From the NCBI GenBank assembly GCA_027620105.1, contig JAQCIA010000129.1, positions 1-6,315 of the forward strand: a stretch of 6,315 bases of DNA. Reading direction: 5' to 3'. Positions 1 through 6,315 of this stretch are shown here, piece by piece. The notes beneath the pieces were generated by a model. It ran no database searches, was not told the DNA's origin, and saw only the letters and a program-made list of their open reading frames with translations. Within the stretch, counting starts at the first letter, position 1. Every line of letters begins with the position of its first letter. Origin of the DNA: Verrucomicrobiota bacterium (GTDB lineage: Bacteria; Verrucomicrobiota; Kiritimatiellia; UBA8416; JAIOPI01). The position numbers and the translations under genes are program-made.

Positions 1-361
1 CGACCTGCGCGAGATCGATCAGAAAGCGCCGGCTTGTTCCCGGGGCAATTGCGCCCGACGCTGGCACCGGCGACAACGCCACCATGCGCGGCATGTTCTC
101 GTCCATCTGCCGCACATCAAAATCGAGATAGCCATTGCCCTCGCGTCGCTGCGGATCAAGCATGATCACGCGCGAACCCATGTTCGAGACTGTCACGATC
201 ATGTGGATCCGCTCGAACCGGTGGAGCATGGTCTGCGCCAGCTCCATGCGTAGTGAAAGCTCCGCCGTCGCCACCTGCCCCAGCAGCATTGTCGCCGCCC
301 CCAGCAGGATCGCACGCCAACGGGAGTTGCCCGTTGTCTGTCCCTGACGCGCCTGAATCAT
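1..361 (-). CDS. Exported protein of unknown function, N-terminal part (runs off left edge)
   Basis: I do not recognise this gene. From the ATG at 361 the minus strand stays open for 120 codons to the window edge, so the C-terminus and full length are unknown. The start is strongly supported by an AGGAGG ribosome-binding site five bases upstream. The N-terminus looks like a Sec signal peptide: a basic stretch (R14, R16), a hydrophobic core (about residues 17-30, AILLGAATMLLGQV) and an ATA|EL signal peptidase I site after residue 33. No lipobox cysteine is seen, so a periplasmic, outer-membrane or secreted protein is more likely than a lipoprotein. The mature part (34-120) alternates hydrophobic and polar residues (for example HMIVTVSNMG at 53-62), which suggests a beta-sandwich or Ig-like fold; that is inference only. 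It lies 10 bases after gmhA and is probably co-translated with it. A role in the envelope is plausible but unproven. Confidence 0.8.
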   Translation of the reverse strand, partial: MIQARQGQTTGNSRWRAILLGAATMLLGQVATAELSLRMELAQTMLHRFERIHMIVTVSNMGSRVIMLDPQRREGNGYLDFDVRQMDENMPRMVALSPVPASGAIAPGTSRRFLIDLAQV

Positions 362-372
362 GCCCGCCTCCT
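362..372 (-). promoter_or_regulatory. Ribosome-binding site overlapping the gmhA stop codon
   Basis: On the minus strand AGGAGG (372 down to 367) lies five bases before the ATG at 361. Its first A is the last base of the gmhA TGA stop (374-372). A perfect Shine-Dalgarno sharing a base with the upstream stop fixes the start of the exported-protein gene. It also implies that ribosomes ending gmhA can reinitiate on the next cistron. Confidence 0.85.
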
Positions 373-971
373 CAAGCCTTCCCCGCCTGCATCGGGAAGG
401 CCAGTTCCACCGCATCCAACATGATATGCATCACCACCTGATGCGCTTCTTGAATCCGTTCCGACGCCTGGCTGGGCACAACTAACTCCACATCACCCGC
501 GCCTTTGAGCCTGCCCCCATCCCGCCCGAGCAACAGCAGAATCCGCAAGCCCCCCAACCGCGCTGCCTGTGCCGCCTTGACGAGGTTCTCGGAATTGCCG
601 CTGGTGCTGAACAGCACCAGCACATCGCCCTTCCGTCCCAGCCCCTCGATCTGGCGGCTGTAAACCTGATCAAAGCCAAAATCATTGCCGATACAAGTCA
701 GGGCCGTGCAGTCTGCCGGCAAGGCAATGCCCGGCAGCGACATGCGGTTGGTGCGAAAGCGCCCCGTCAGCTCTTCAACCATGTGCAAGGCTTCGGCCGC
801 ACTGCCCCCGTTCCCCGCCGTCAGCACTTTGTCGCCGGCCTTGAGGCAATGCACCACGGCCATGCACATGGCCTGGATCGTCGCGGCCTGTGCGTCCAAG
901 GCCCCGATCAACCGGGCACTCTCGCCAAGTTGCGCCCGGATCGTGCCTTCTGAATATGGTGCTTCCGTCAT
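372..971 (-). CDS. gmhA: Sedoheptulose-7-phosphate isomerase (GmhA), SIS-domain protein
   Basis: GmhA converts D-sedoheptulose 7-phosphate to D-glycero-D-manno-heptose 7-phosphate in the cytoplasm. This is the first step towards the ADP-heptose used in LPS inner core or other heptose glycans. From the ATG at 971 the protein is 199 aa, close to the 192 aa of E. coli GmhA. It is a single SIS domain with GNGGSAAE (53-60), HMVEELTGRF (63-72), GNDFGF (95-100), STSGNS (122-127, sugar-phosphate loop) and RIQEAHQVVMH (172-182). By alignment from memory with E. coli H61, E65, Q172 and H180, the zinc and catalytic residues are H63, E67, Q174 and H182, all present. The EELTGR motif favours GmhA over the related DnaA-binding protein DiaA. 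The frame stays open to an ATG at 1043. I prefer 971 because it matches the family N-terminus, has a weak AGAAAGAG upstream, and a promoter candidate lies inside the longer version. It is divergent from dnaE and probably co-transcribed with the exported-protein gene. Confidence 0.93.
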   Translation of the reverse strand: MTEAPYSEGTIRAQLGESARLIGALDAQAATIQAMCMAVVHCLKAGDKVLTAGNGGSAAEALHMVEELTGRFRTNRMSLPGIALPADCTALTCIGNDFGFDQVYSRQIEGLGRKGDVLVLFSTSGNSENLVKAAQAARLGGLRILLLLGRDGGRLKGAGDVELVVPSQASERIQEAHQVVMHIMLDAVELAFPMQAGKA

Positions 972-993
972 GAATGCTCTTTCTGAAATGCGG

Positions 994-1023
994 ATGGTAA
1001 CACTGCCACCAAGAGCCTGTCTA
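994..1023 (-). promoter_or_regulatory. Candidate sigma-70-type promoter for gmhA
   Basis: On the minus strand TAGACA (1023-1018, five of six matches to TTGACA) is separated by 18 bases from TACCAT (999-994, four of six matches to TATAAT). Transcription would begin near 986, giving a leader of roughly 15 bases before the ATG at 971. Its position inside the possible longer reading frame (start 1043) supports the shorter gmhA start. This is a match by eye in a GC-rich genome, so moderate confidence only. Confidence 0.45.
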
Positions 1024-1028
1024 GGCTC
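1013..1028. repeat. Inverted repeat overlapping the gmhA -35 box
   Basis: GAGCCT (1013-1018), a four-base spacer GTCT, then AGGCTC (1023-1028) form a perfect 6-bp dyad in the divergent gmhA/dnaE intergenic region. It covers the candidate -35 hexamer of gmhA. It could be an operator for a dimeric regulator or a small hairpin, but a 6-bp dyad can also arise by chance. Confidence 0.35.
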
Positions 1029-1148
1029 CGTCGCGGGCCGCATCGCCCCACGCCAAGTCCGCGCTGTCGCGCGTTACGTTCGGGCCAATTACTCGCGCCG
1101 TCCATAAAACCGTTGCCCGTCTTGCATCGCCGCCGTTACGATGCACCT

Positions 1149-4100
1149 GTGAACTCCGCCCCCTTTGTCCACCTCCACCTGCACACGCACTTCAGCATTC
1201 TGGATGGCGCCTGCCACATCAGCAAGCTGATGGACGCTGTCGCCGCGCAGAACATGCCCGCCGTGGCCATCACCGACCACGGCGTCCTCTATGGCACGGT
1301 GGATTTCTACAAGGCCGCCCGTGAAAAAGGCATCAAGCCCATCATCGGCTGCGAGGCCTACATCACCACCGGCAGCCGCAGCGACCGCGGTGCCGACGCC
1401 AAGAACCGCTTGAACACGCATCACCTCGTGCTGCTGGCCCAGAACCAGACCGGCTTTCAAAATCTCTGCCGGCTGATCTCCCTCGCCCACCTGGAAGGCT
1501 ACTACTACAAGCCGCGCATCGATCACGAGATCCTCGCGAAACACGCCGAAGGCCTGATCGGCCTCTCCGCCTGCCTGAAGGGGGAAGTCGCCCAGGCGCT
1601 CTCGCACGACGACGTCGAAGGCGGCCTGAAAGCCGCCGCGCGTTATCGCGACATTTTCGGCAAGGAAAATTTCTACATCGAAGTCCATGACCACGGCATC
1701 CCCGAACAGCGGCGCGCCAACCTGCACGTGCGCGATGTCGCCGCGAACCTGGGACTCCCGCTCGTGGCCTCGAACGATGTGCACTATCTCGCCCGCGAGC
1801 ACGCCTCCGCCCACGACGTGCTGCTCTGCATGCAGACCCAGACCGTGCTCAGCGACCCCAAGCGCATGCGTTACCAGAGCCAGGAATTCTATCTCAAAAC
1901 CCGCGCCGAAATGGACGCCGTGTTCCGCGAATTTCCCGGTGCGGTCAATCGCACGCTCGAAATCGCCGACCGCTGCAACCTCGAACTGGAATTCGGAAAA
2001 ACACATTTCCCCGCCTTCAAACTGCCCTCGGGCATCTCCGCGTCCGCCTACCTGCGCCAGATCGGCCACGAAGGCCTGCGCCGGCGCTACGGCATCACCG
2101 ATGCCGCCCACCCCAAGGACGACCGCGAACGCCAGGTGGTGGCGCGTTTCGAAATGGAAATGGGCATCATCGAAACCACGAAGTTTGTGAACTACTTCCT
2201 TGTGGTCTGGGACTTCGTGCGCTTCGCCCACGACAACAAAATCCCCGTCGGCCCCGGCCGCGGTTCGGGCGGCGGCAGCCTCGTGGCCTACGTGCTCGGC
2301 ATCACCGCCATCGATCCCTTGCGCTATGGCCTGATCTTCGAGCGCTTCCTCAATCCGGAGCGCGTGTCGCCGCCGGACTTCGACATCGATTTCTGCCAGG
2401 CCCGCCGCGGCGAAGTCATCGAGTACGTGAAACAGAAATATGGCCGCGATAGCGTGGCCCAGATCATCACCTTCGGATCGCTTGGCGCCAAAACCGTCAT
2501 TCGCGACGTCGGGCGCGTGCTGGAAATCCCCTTCGCCGAGTGCGACCGCCTGGCGAAGATGGTGCCCGAAGATCCAAAGATGAACCTGCGCAAGGCCCTG
2601 CAGGACAATCCGGAATTCAAGCAGGCCTATGACACTGAGGAAACCTGCAAGCGCATCCTCGATTACGGCCTGATCCTGGAAGGCCTCTATCGCAATCCCG
2701 GCACCCATGCCGCTGGCGTGGTCATCGGCGAACGCCCGCTGATCGAAATCATTCCGCTCGGCCGCGACAAGGACAACAAGGAAATCGTCACCCAGTACGC
2801 CATGGAACCGCTCGGCGACCTCGGCCTGCTGAAAATGGACTTTCTCGGCCTGAAAACGCTCACCGTGATTCAGGAGGCGCTGGATCTCATCGAACGTTTC
2901 CACGGCCTGAAGATCGATCTGGACAACCTGCCGCTGGACGACAAGCCCACTTACGACCTGCTCAATCGTGGCGACACCATCGGCGTGTTCCAGTTGGAAA
3001 GTGGCGGCATGCGCGACCTGATCCGCCGCATCGGCATCAACAACATCGAAGACCTGACCGCCATGATCGCGCTGTACCGCCCCGGCCCCATGAACATGCT
3101 CGAAGACTACGTCAGCCGCAAGGGCGGCAAGTCGAAGATCAAGTACGATCACCCGCTGCTGGAACCCGTACTCAGGGAAACCTACGGCGTTATGCTGTAC
3201 CAGGAGCAGGTCCAGAAGGCGGCCAACGTCCTCGCCGGCTACAGCCTCGGCCAGGCCGACGTCCTGCGTCGCGCCATGGGTAAAAAGAAGGCGGACGTGA
3301 TGGAGCAGGAGCGCATCGGCTTCGTGGCCGGCTGCAAGAAAACCAACAACATCCCCGCCGAACAGGCCGGCAAAATTTTCGACACCATCGCCATGTTCGC
3401 GGGCTACGGATTCAACAAATCCCACAGCGCCGGCTACGCCATCATTTCGTATCAGACCGCTTATCTGAAAGCGCACCACCCCGCCGAGTTCATGTCCGGC
3501 CTGATCTCCAGCGAAATCGGCAATTTCGACAAGTTGCCTATCTTTGTGGCCGAAGCCGCAGCGATGAACCTTGAAATCCGCCCGCCGGACATCAACACCA
3601 GCGGCGTGCGCTTCCTGCCGGAAGATGGACACATTCGCTATGGCCTGGCCGGGATCAAAACCGTGGGCACCGGGGCCGTGGAATCCATCGTCAAGGCACG
3701 CGAAACCGACGGCCCCTTCACCGATGTTTTTGACTTCCTCGCACGCGTGGATGGCCAGCAGGTGAACAAAAAGATTCTGGAAGGCCTCGTCCGCAGCGGC
3801 GCCTGTGACAGCCTGAAGGTTCATCGTGCCCGCTTGTTCGGCGCCATCGACTTCGTCATGATCCGCACGCAGGCCGCCTCCCGCGATCGCAAGGCCGGTC
3901 AGGCCAGCCTGTTTGATCTCATGGACACGCCCGACACCGGCGAGCAGGCGGCGGCGACGGAACTGCCCGACTGCGCACCCTGGTCGGATGCCGTGATGCT
4001 GGCGGCCGAGAAGGAACTGCTGGGAATCTATCTGAGCGGCCATCCGCTGACCCAACACGTCGCCCTCCTGAAAAAATATTCGCTCTGCACCATCACCGGC

Positions 4101-4706
4101 CTGACGGAACTGGCGCCGGAAACCGTCACCCGCGTGGGTGGGCTCGCCGCCACCGTCACACGGCGGCTGACGAAAAAGGAGCCTCCCCGCCCCTACGCCA
4201 ACGTGGTGCTGGAGGACCTGACGGGCAGTATCGAAGTCGTGGTCTGGCCCGAAACCTATGCGGAATTCGGTAGCCGCCTCGAACCCGATGCCCCGCTGTT
4301 GATTTGCGGCACCGTGCGCTTTGAGAATGAAAAACCTCGCCTGTTTGCCAATGAAATCTACCCCTTGACCGAAGCACCCAAGTTCTTTTGCAAACGGGTC
4401 GGCATTCATGTTCCCGCCACCCACGCCGGCGAGGCACGCCTGGCGCTCATCAAGGAACTGCTCGGCCTGCATCCCGGCCCCGTGCCCGTCACGATCTGCC
4501 TCGTCTATCCCGCCGGGGAAAAAGTGTTCATCGAAATCGACAAACGCCTGCGTGTGTCACCCGACCTCAAGTTCGTTCAGGCCTTGGAGCATGAACTCGG
4601 CGAAGAAAGCGTCTTTCTCGCCGTCGATCCCACTCCCTGCAAGAAGCCGCCCCGGAGCCGCGGACAAAATTTCCGCGACCAACACGCGGAACGTGCGCAG
4701 GGATGA
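1149..4706 (+). CDS. dnaE: DNA polymerase III alpha subunit (DnaE), complete
   Basis: DnaE is the catalytic subunit of the replicative polymerase. From the GTG at 1149 it has 1185 aa, against 1160 in E. coli. The PHP domain (about 5-275) has HLHTH (10-14), TDHG (42-45), E69, C142, D210 and H212. The polymerase core has GPGRGSGGGS (368-377), PDFDIDFC (409-416) with catalytic D410 and D412, KMDFLG with D564 as the third catalytic aspartate, and FNKSHSAGYA (755-764) in the fingers. QASLF (918-922) fits the internal beta-clamp-binding motif (E. coli QADMF, 920-924). An OB fold follows at about 994-1073, then a C-terminal region to 1185 where tau binding lies in E. coli, ending in a basic tail. 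The frame is open back to TTG codons at 1113 and 1122. GTG 1149 is preferred because the family starts a few residues before FVHLHLHTH. No clear Shine-Dalgarno or strong promoter precedes it. The polC type is excluded because no exonuclease is inserted in the PHP. Confidence 0.97.
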   Translation: MNSAPFVHLHLHTHFSILDGACHISKLMDAVAAQNMPAVAITDHGVLYGTVDFYKAAREKGIKPIIGCEAYITTGSRSDRGADAKNRLNTHHLVLLAQNQTGFQNLCRLISLAHLEGYYYKPRIDHEILAKHAEGLIGLSACLKGEVAQALSHDDVEGGLKAAARYRDIFGKENFYIEVHDHGIPEQRRANLHVRDVAANLGLPLVASNDVHYLAREHASAHDVLLCMQTQTVLSDPKRMRYQSQEFYLKTRAEMDAVFREFPGAVNRTLEIADRCNLELEFGKTHFPAFKLPSGISASAYLRQIGHEGLRRRYGITDAAHPKDDRERQVVARFEMEMGIIETTKFVNYFLVVWDFVRFAHDNKIPVGPGRGSGGGSLVAYVLGITAIDPLRYGLIFERFLNPERVSPPDFDIDFCQARRGEVIEYVKQKYGRDSVAQIITFGSLGAKTVIRDVGRVLEIPFAECDRLAKMVPEDPKMNLRKALQDNPEFKQAYDTEETCKRILDYGLILEGLYRNPGTHAAGVVIGERPLIEIIPLGRDKDNKEIVTQYAMEPLGDLGLLKMDFLGLKTLTVIQEALDLIERFHGLKIDLDNLPLDDKPTYDLLNRGDTIGVFQLESGGMRDLIRRIGINNIEDLTAMIALYRPGPMNMLEDYVSRKGGKSKIKYDHPLLEPVLRETYGVMLYQEQVQKAANVLAGYSLGQADVLRRAMGKKKADVMEQERIGFVAGCKKTNNIPAEQAGKIFDTIAMFAGYGFNKSHSAGYAIISYQTAYLKAHHPAEFMSGLISSEIGNFDKLPIFVAEAAAMNLEIRPPDINTSGVRFLPEDGHIRYGLAGIKTVGTGAVESIVKARETDGPFTDVFDFLARVDGQQVNKKILEGLVRSGACDSLKVHRARLFGAIDFVMIRTQAASRDRKAGQASLFDLMDTPDTGEQAAATELPDCAPWSDAVMLAAEKELLGIYLSGHPLTQHVALLKKYSLCTITGLTELAPETVTRVGGLAATVTRRLTKKEPPRPYANVVLEDLTGSIEVVVWPETYAEFGSRLEPDAPLLICGTVRFENEKPRLFANEIYPLTEAPKFFCKRVGIHVPATHAGEARLALIKELLGLHPGPVPVTICLVYPAGEKVFIEIDKRLRVSPDLKFVQALEHELGEESVFLAVDPTPCKKPPRSRGQNFRDQHAERAQG

Positions 4707-4713
4707 CGACGGC

Positions 4714-4725
4714 GCCGCCGGCGGC
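4714..4725. repeat. 12-bp GC palindrome just after dnaE
   Basis: GCCGCCGGCGGC is a perfect self-complementary 12-mer starting eight bases after the dnaE stop. As RNA it could fold only with the central bases as a loop, and no T-tract follows, so it is not a canonical intrinsic terminator. It could stabilise the mRNA 3' end, or it may simply be a product of high GC content. Confidence 0.3.
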
Positions 4726-4779
4726 ACATGCGATATCCCTTGCCATCGTCAGCGCCCTGCGTCGCGTCGCGATTGCTCC

Positions 4780-4798
4780 GTGTTCCTCAGGAATACAC
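4780..4798 (+). terminator. Weak hairpin downstream of dnaE, possible terminator or operator
   Basis: GTGTTCC (4780-4786), loop TCA, then GGAATACAC (4790-4798) pair as seven base pairs with one bulged T. The stem lies about 75 bases after the dnaE stop and ahead of the candidate promoter for the next gene. No U-tract follows, so classical intrinsic termination is doubtful. A regulator-binding dyad is an alternative. Confidence 0.25.
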
Positions 4799-4828
4799 AG
4801 AATCTCCCGATATTCCGCCCGCCGTTCC

Positions 4829-4858
4829 TTGACTGCGCGAACCGCAATTTGCTATTTG
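4829..4858 (+). promoter_or_regulatory. Weak promoter candidate for the GYF_2/coiled-coil gene
   Basis: TTGACT (4829-4834, five of six matches to the -35 consensus) is followed after 18 bases by TATTTG (4853-4858, only three of six matches to the -10). It sits in a locally AT-richer patch about 55 bases before the ATG at 4913. The good -35 and the AT-rich setting are the only support; readthrough from dnaE is also possible. Confidence 0.3.
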
Positions 4859-4901
4859 TTAGCCTTTTGCCCCCACCCGAGAACGACTGCCTGACCTGAG
4901 T

Positions 4902-4912
4902 GAGGATTTCGC
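4902..4912 (+). promoter_or_regulatory. Ribosome-binding site for the GYF_2/coiled-coil gene
   Basis: GAGGA (4902-4906) lies six bases before the ATG at 4913. This is a good Shine-Dalgarno at normal spacing, and it fixes the start of the downstream gene. The first GYF_2-like module then begins 17 residues in. Confidence 0.75.
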
Positions 4913-6315
4913 ATGACAGCATCGAGAGTAAACCCGCCCGCCAGCGCGCCCGTGTCCGTGGGTTGGTACCTGCGCATTGATGATGGATCGACCTTTGGCC
5001 CCGTCGCCGAACCCGATCTGGTCGAATGGGCGGAACAGGGGCGTATCGCCCCCGGCAACCAGCTCTCGCAGGATCAGCAGACCTGGGTCGACGCCGACAT
5101 GATTCCCGCGCTTGGGATGGACTGGCTGGTGGAACTGGCCGATGGCACGGTCTTCGGCCCCGTCAACATTCGCGCCCTGTCCGATCTCATGCAGGACGGC
5201 ACTGTCGACCTGGACTGCGCTCTTGAGAATCGGCGCACCGGAGAGTCGACCATCGTGGCCCGCCACCAGGCAGATATTCTGGGCGAGAACGGGGCGCCCC
5301 TATCACCGATCGACGCGGAGCGGCAGGCCGAACTGGCCCAGCGCGTCGCCACGCTGGAGGCGCAGTCGCAAGCCGCCCGCGATGCCCTCGAGAAAGCGCG
5401 CCTCTCCGCGCGCGAACAGGCTGAACGCCACGACGTCTATCGCAAGCAGACCGATAAAGATGCCGGCACCCTGCGGCAACGCGTCCATGAGCTGGAAGAC
5501 AAGAGCCGGACCCTCGTTGACCAGCTCAAGCTGGCTGAAAAGAAACTTGAGGAATCCAAGGCGGCGCAAGCGAAGCGCGAGATCGACTGGATCGAGGCGG
5601 ACAAATCCGCGGATTCTAAGCGCCAGGCCCTATCCCAGCGCGAGACGGAATTGGATGAGGCCGTTCAGAAACTGACGCGGGAAGCGCGTGAAGCCCAGCA
5701 GCTGGCGCAGGAAGCGCGCGAAGAACTCCAAGGGCAGGCGGCGGCTGTCGATGCCTTGAAAAAGGAATCGCAGGCCCGCGAGGCCGAACTGCAACGCGAG
5801 ATTGAGCAGCTGCGCCAGCAGTCAACCGAAACCGCGACCGCGCTGGAAGAGGCCCGCAATGCCCATGCCATCCTAATTGCCGCCGAGCCGGACCCCGCGC
5901 TGACGAACCGCATTGCCGAACTCGAACAACTGGCGCGGGAACAGGGCGAACGCCTGGATATCGCCGACATGGAACTGGCCGCGCTCCAGGCCGAGTTGTC
6001 CGAACTTCAGCAAGCCGCGGAAGCACGTGAACGCTCGGCCAACGAGGAGCACACGGCCCTGCGCGAGCGCGCCGAAGCCATCACCGCGGAACTGGAGAAT
6101 GCGCGCGCGGAAATTGAGGCCTTGCAGGATCGTCACGGTCAAGCCGCCGGGGAGTCATTGCAGCGCGAAACCGAATTGCGCGCGCAACTGCAGGCGGCGG
6201 AACAAACCGCGGAAGCTGCACACCGCGAATTGGAAACAGCCTGGACGCAGATCCAGGAGCGCACGAACGACTATCAGGCCCTGCGCGATCACGCCGACGG
6301 GACGGAGCAGACGTT
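4913..6315 (+). CDS. Tandem GYF_2-like domain and long coiled-coil protein (runs off right edge)
   Basis: The frame is open for 467 codons from an ATG with a good ribosome-binding site and continues past the window. No signal peptide or membrane segment is visible, so the seen part is probably cytoplasmic. Residues 18-66 resemble a GYF_2 module: WYLRIDDGSTFGPV, a helix EPDLVEWAEQGRI, then TWVDA. Residues 71-122 repeat the plan more loosely (DWLVELADGTVFGPV, then a helix to about 95), so two modules in tandem are likely. From about 134 to the edge the protein is rich in Ala, Glu, Gln, Arg and Leu with heptad-like spacing and reads as a coiled coil. A proline break at 326-328 (EPDP) splits it into two segments. 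GYF-type folds bind proline-rich peptides in eukaryotes; bacterial GYF_2 modules have no general known role. A scaffold or structural protein is a fair inference, but the real function is unknown. Unlike dnaE it uses CTA and TCA codons. Confidence 0.85.
   Translation, partial: MTASRVNPPASAPVSVGWYLRIDDGSTFGPVAEPDLVEWAEQGRIAPGNQLSQDQQTWVDADMIPALGMDWLVELADGTVFGPVNIRALSDLMQDGTVDLDCALENRRTGESTIVARHQADILGENGAPLSPIDAERQAELAQRVATLEAQSQAARDALEKARLSAREQAERHDVYRKQTDKDAGTLRQRVHELEDKSRTLVDQLKLAEKKLEESKAAQAKREIDWIEADKSADSKRQALSQRETELDEAVQKLTREAREAQQLAQEAREELQGQAAAVDALKKESQAREAELQREIEQLRQQSTETATALEEARNAHAILIAAEPDPALTNRIAELEQLAREQGERLDIADMELAALQAELSELQQAAEARERSANEEHTALRERAEAITAELENARAEIEALQDRHGQAAGESLQRETELRAQLQAAEQTAEAAHRELETAWTQIQERTNDYQALRDHADGTEQT

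Noticed and set aside
972..1043. 24-residue N-terminal extension of gmhA from an ATG at 1043
   Set aside because: The extension does not match the family N-terminus, and the best promoter candidate lies within it. The ATG at 971 gives the usual family length.
685..1107. 140-codon plus-strand frame across gmhA and the intergenic region
   Set aside because: It is antisense to a clear gmhA and has no family-like motifs; it is a GC-rich shadow frame.
1113..1148. Upstream TTG starts for dnaE at 1113 and 1122
   Set aside because: No Shine-Dalgarno is visible, and the added residues (Arg/His-rich) are not found before the PHP domain in known DnaE proteins. GTG 1149 gives a normal N-terminus, though it also lacks a clear Shine-Dalgarno.
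1089..4472. 1127-codon open reading frame on the minus strand, antisense to dnaE
   Set aside because: It is exactly in register with the dnaE codons, so its openness follows from the absence of TTA, CTA and TCA in dnaE. Its product is a biased His/Asp/Gly/Val/Ala-rich string with no recognisable motif, while dnaE has every family motif.
4408..4899. 163-codon plus-strand frame over the dnaE C-terminus and the gap
   Set aside because: It overlaps the dnaE coding region in another frame, and its Pro/Ser/Arg-rich product looks like out-of-frame translation.
5303..6142. Several minus-strand frames inside the coiled-coil gene
   Set aside because: They are antisense to a well-supported frame with a good ribosome-binding site and domain structure, and they show no motifs of their own.
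5340..6315. Apparent repetitive DNA (many GAA, GCG, CAG and CGC words)
   Set aside because: It reflects the Ala/Glu/Gln/Arg-rich coiled-coil protein; I see no exact tandem DNA unit or CRISPR-like spacing.

Overview
The window looks like ordinary chromosome from a GC-rich, Gram-negative-type bacterium. A PVC-superphylum organism (Verrucomicrobia, Lentisphaerae or Kiritimatiellota) is my best guess. The support is an indirect mix: a gmhA-type heptose gene, which implies an outer-membrane or other heptose glycan; a DnaE with an intact PHP site; and a protein with two N-terminal GYF_2-like modules followed by a long coiled coil. No rRNA or other taxonomic marker is present, so this placement is inference.

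Layout, left to right. Positions 1-361 (minus) hold the N-terminal 120 codons of an unrecognised exported protein that runs off the left edge. Positions 372-971 (minus) hold gmhA, sedoheptulose-7-phosphate isomerase. gmhA is followed after only 10 bases by the exported-protein gene, whose AGGAGG ribosome-binding site shares a base with the gmhA stop codon. The two are very probably one operon with coupled translation. Positions 972-1148 form a divergent intergenic region with a plausible gmhA promoter and a small inverted repeat over its -35 box. Positions 1149-4706 (plus) encode a complete replicative DNA polymerase III alpha subunit, dnaE. Positions 4707-4912 are a 206-base gap with two weak dyads and a weak promoter candidate. 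Positions 4913-6315 (plus) hold the first 467 codons of the GYF_2/coiled-coil protein, which runs off the right edge.

The genes do not form one pathway. gmhA feeds ADP-heptose synthesis and dnaE is the chromosomal replicase. The exported protein and the coiled-coil protein have no assignable function. I see no mobile element, CRISPR array, tRNA, rRNA or defence island, and no convincing new multi-gene system. The most worthwhile items are the GYF_2/coiled-coil protein, the coupled gmhA/exported-protein pair, the intact PHP active site in DnaE, and the complete absence of TTA, CTA and TCA codons over more than 1,100 dnaE codons. That absence creates a huge spurious antisense reading frame.
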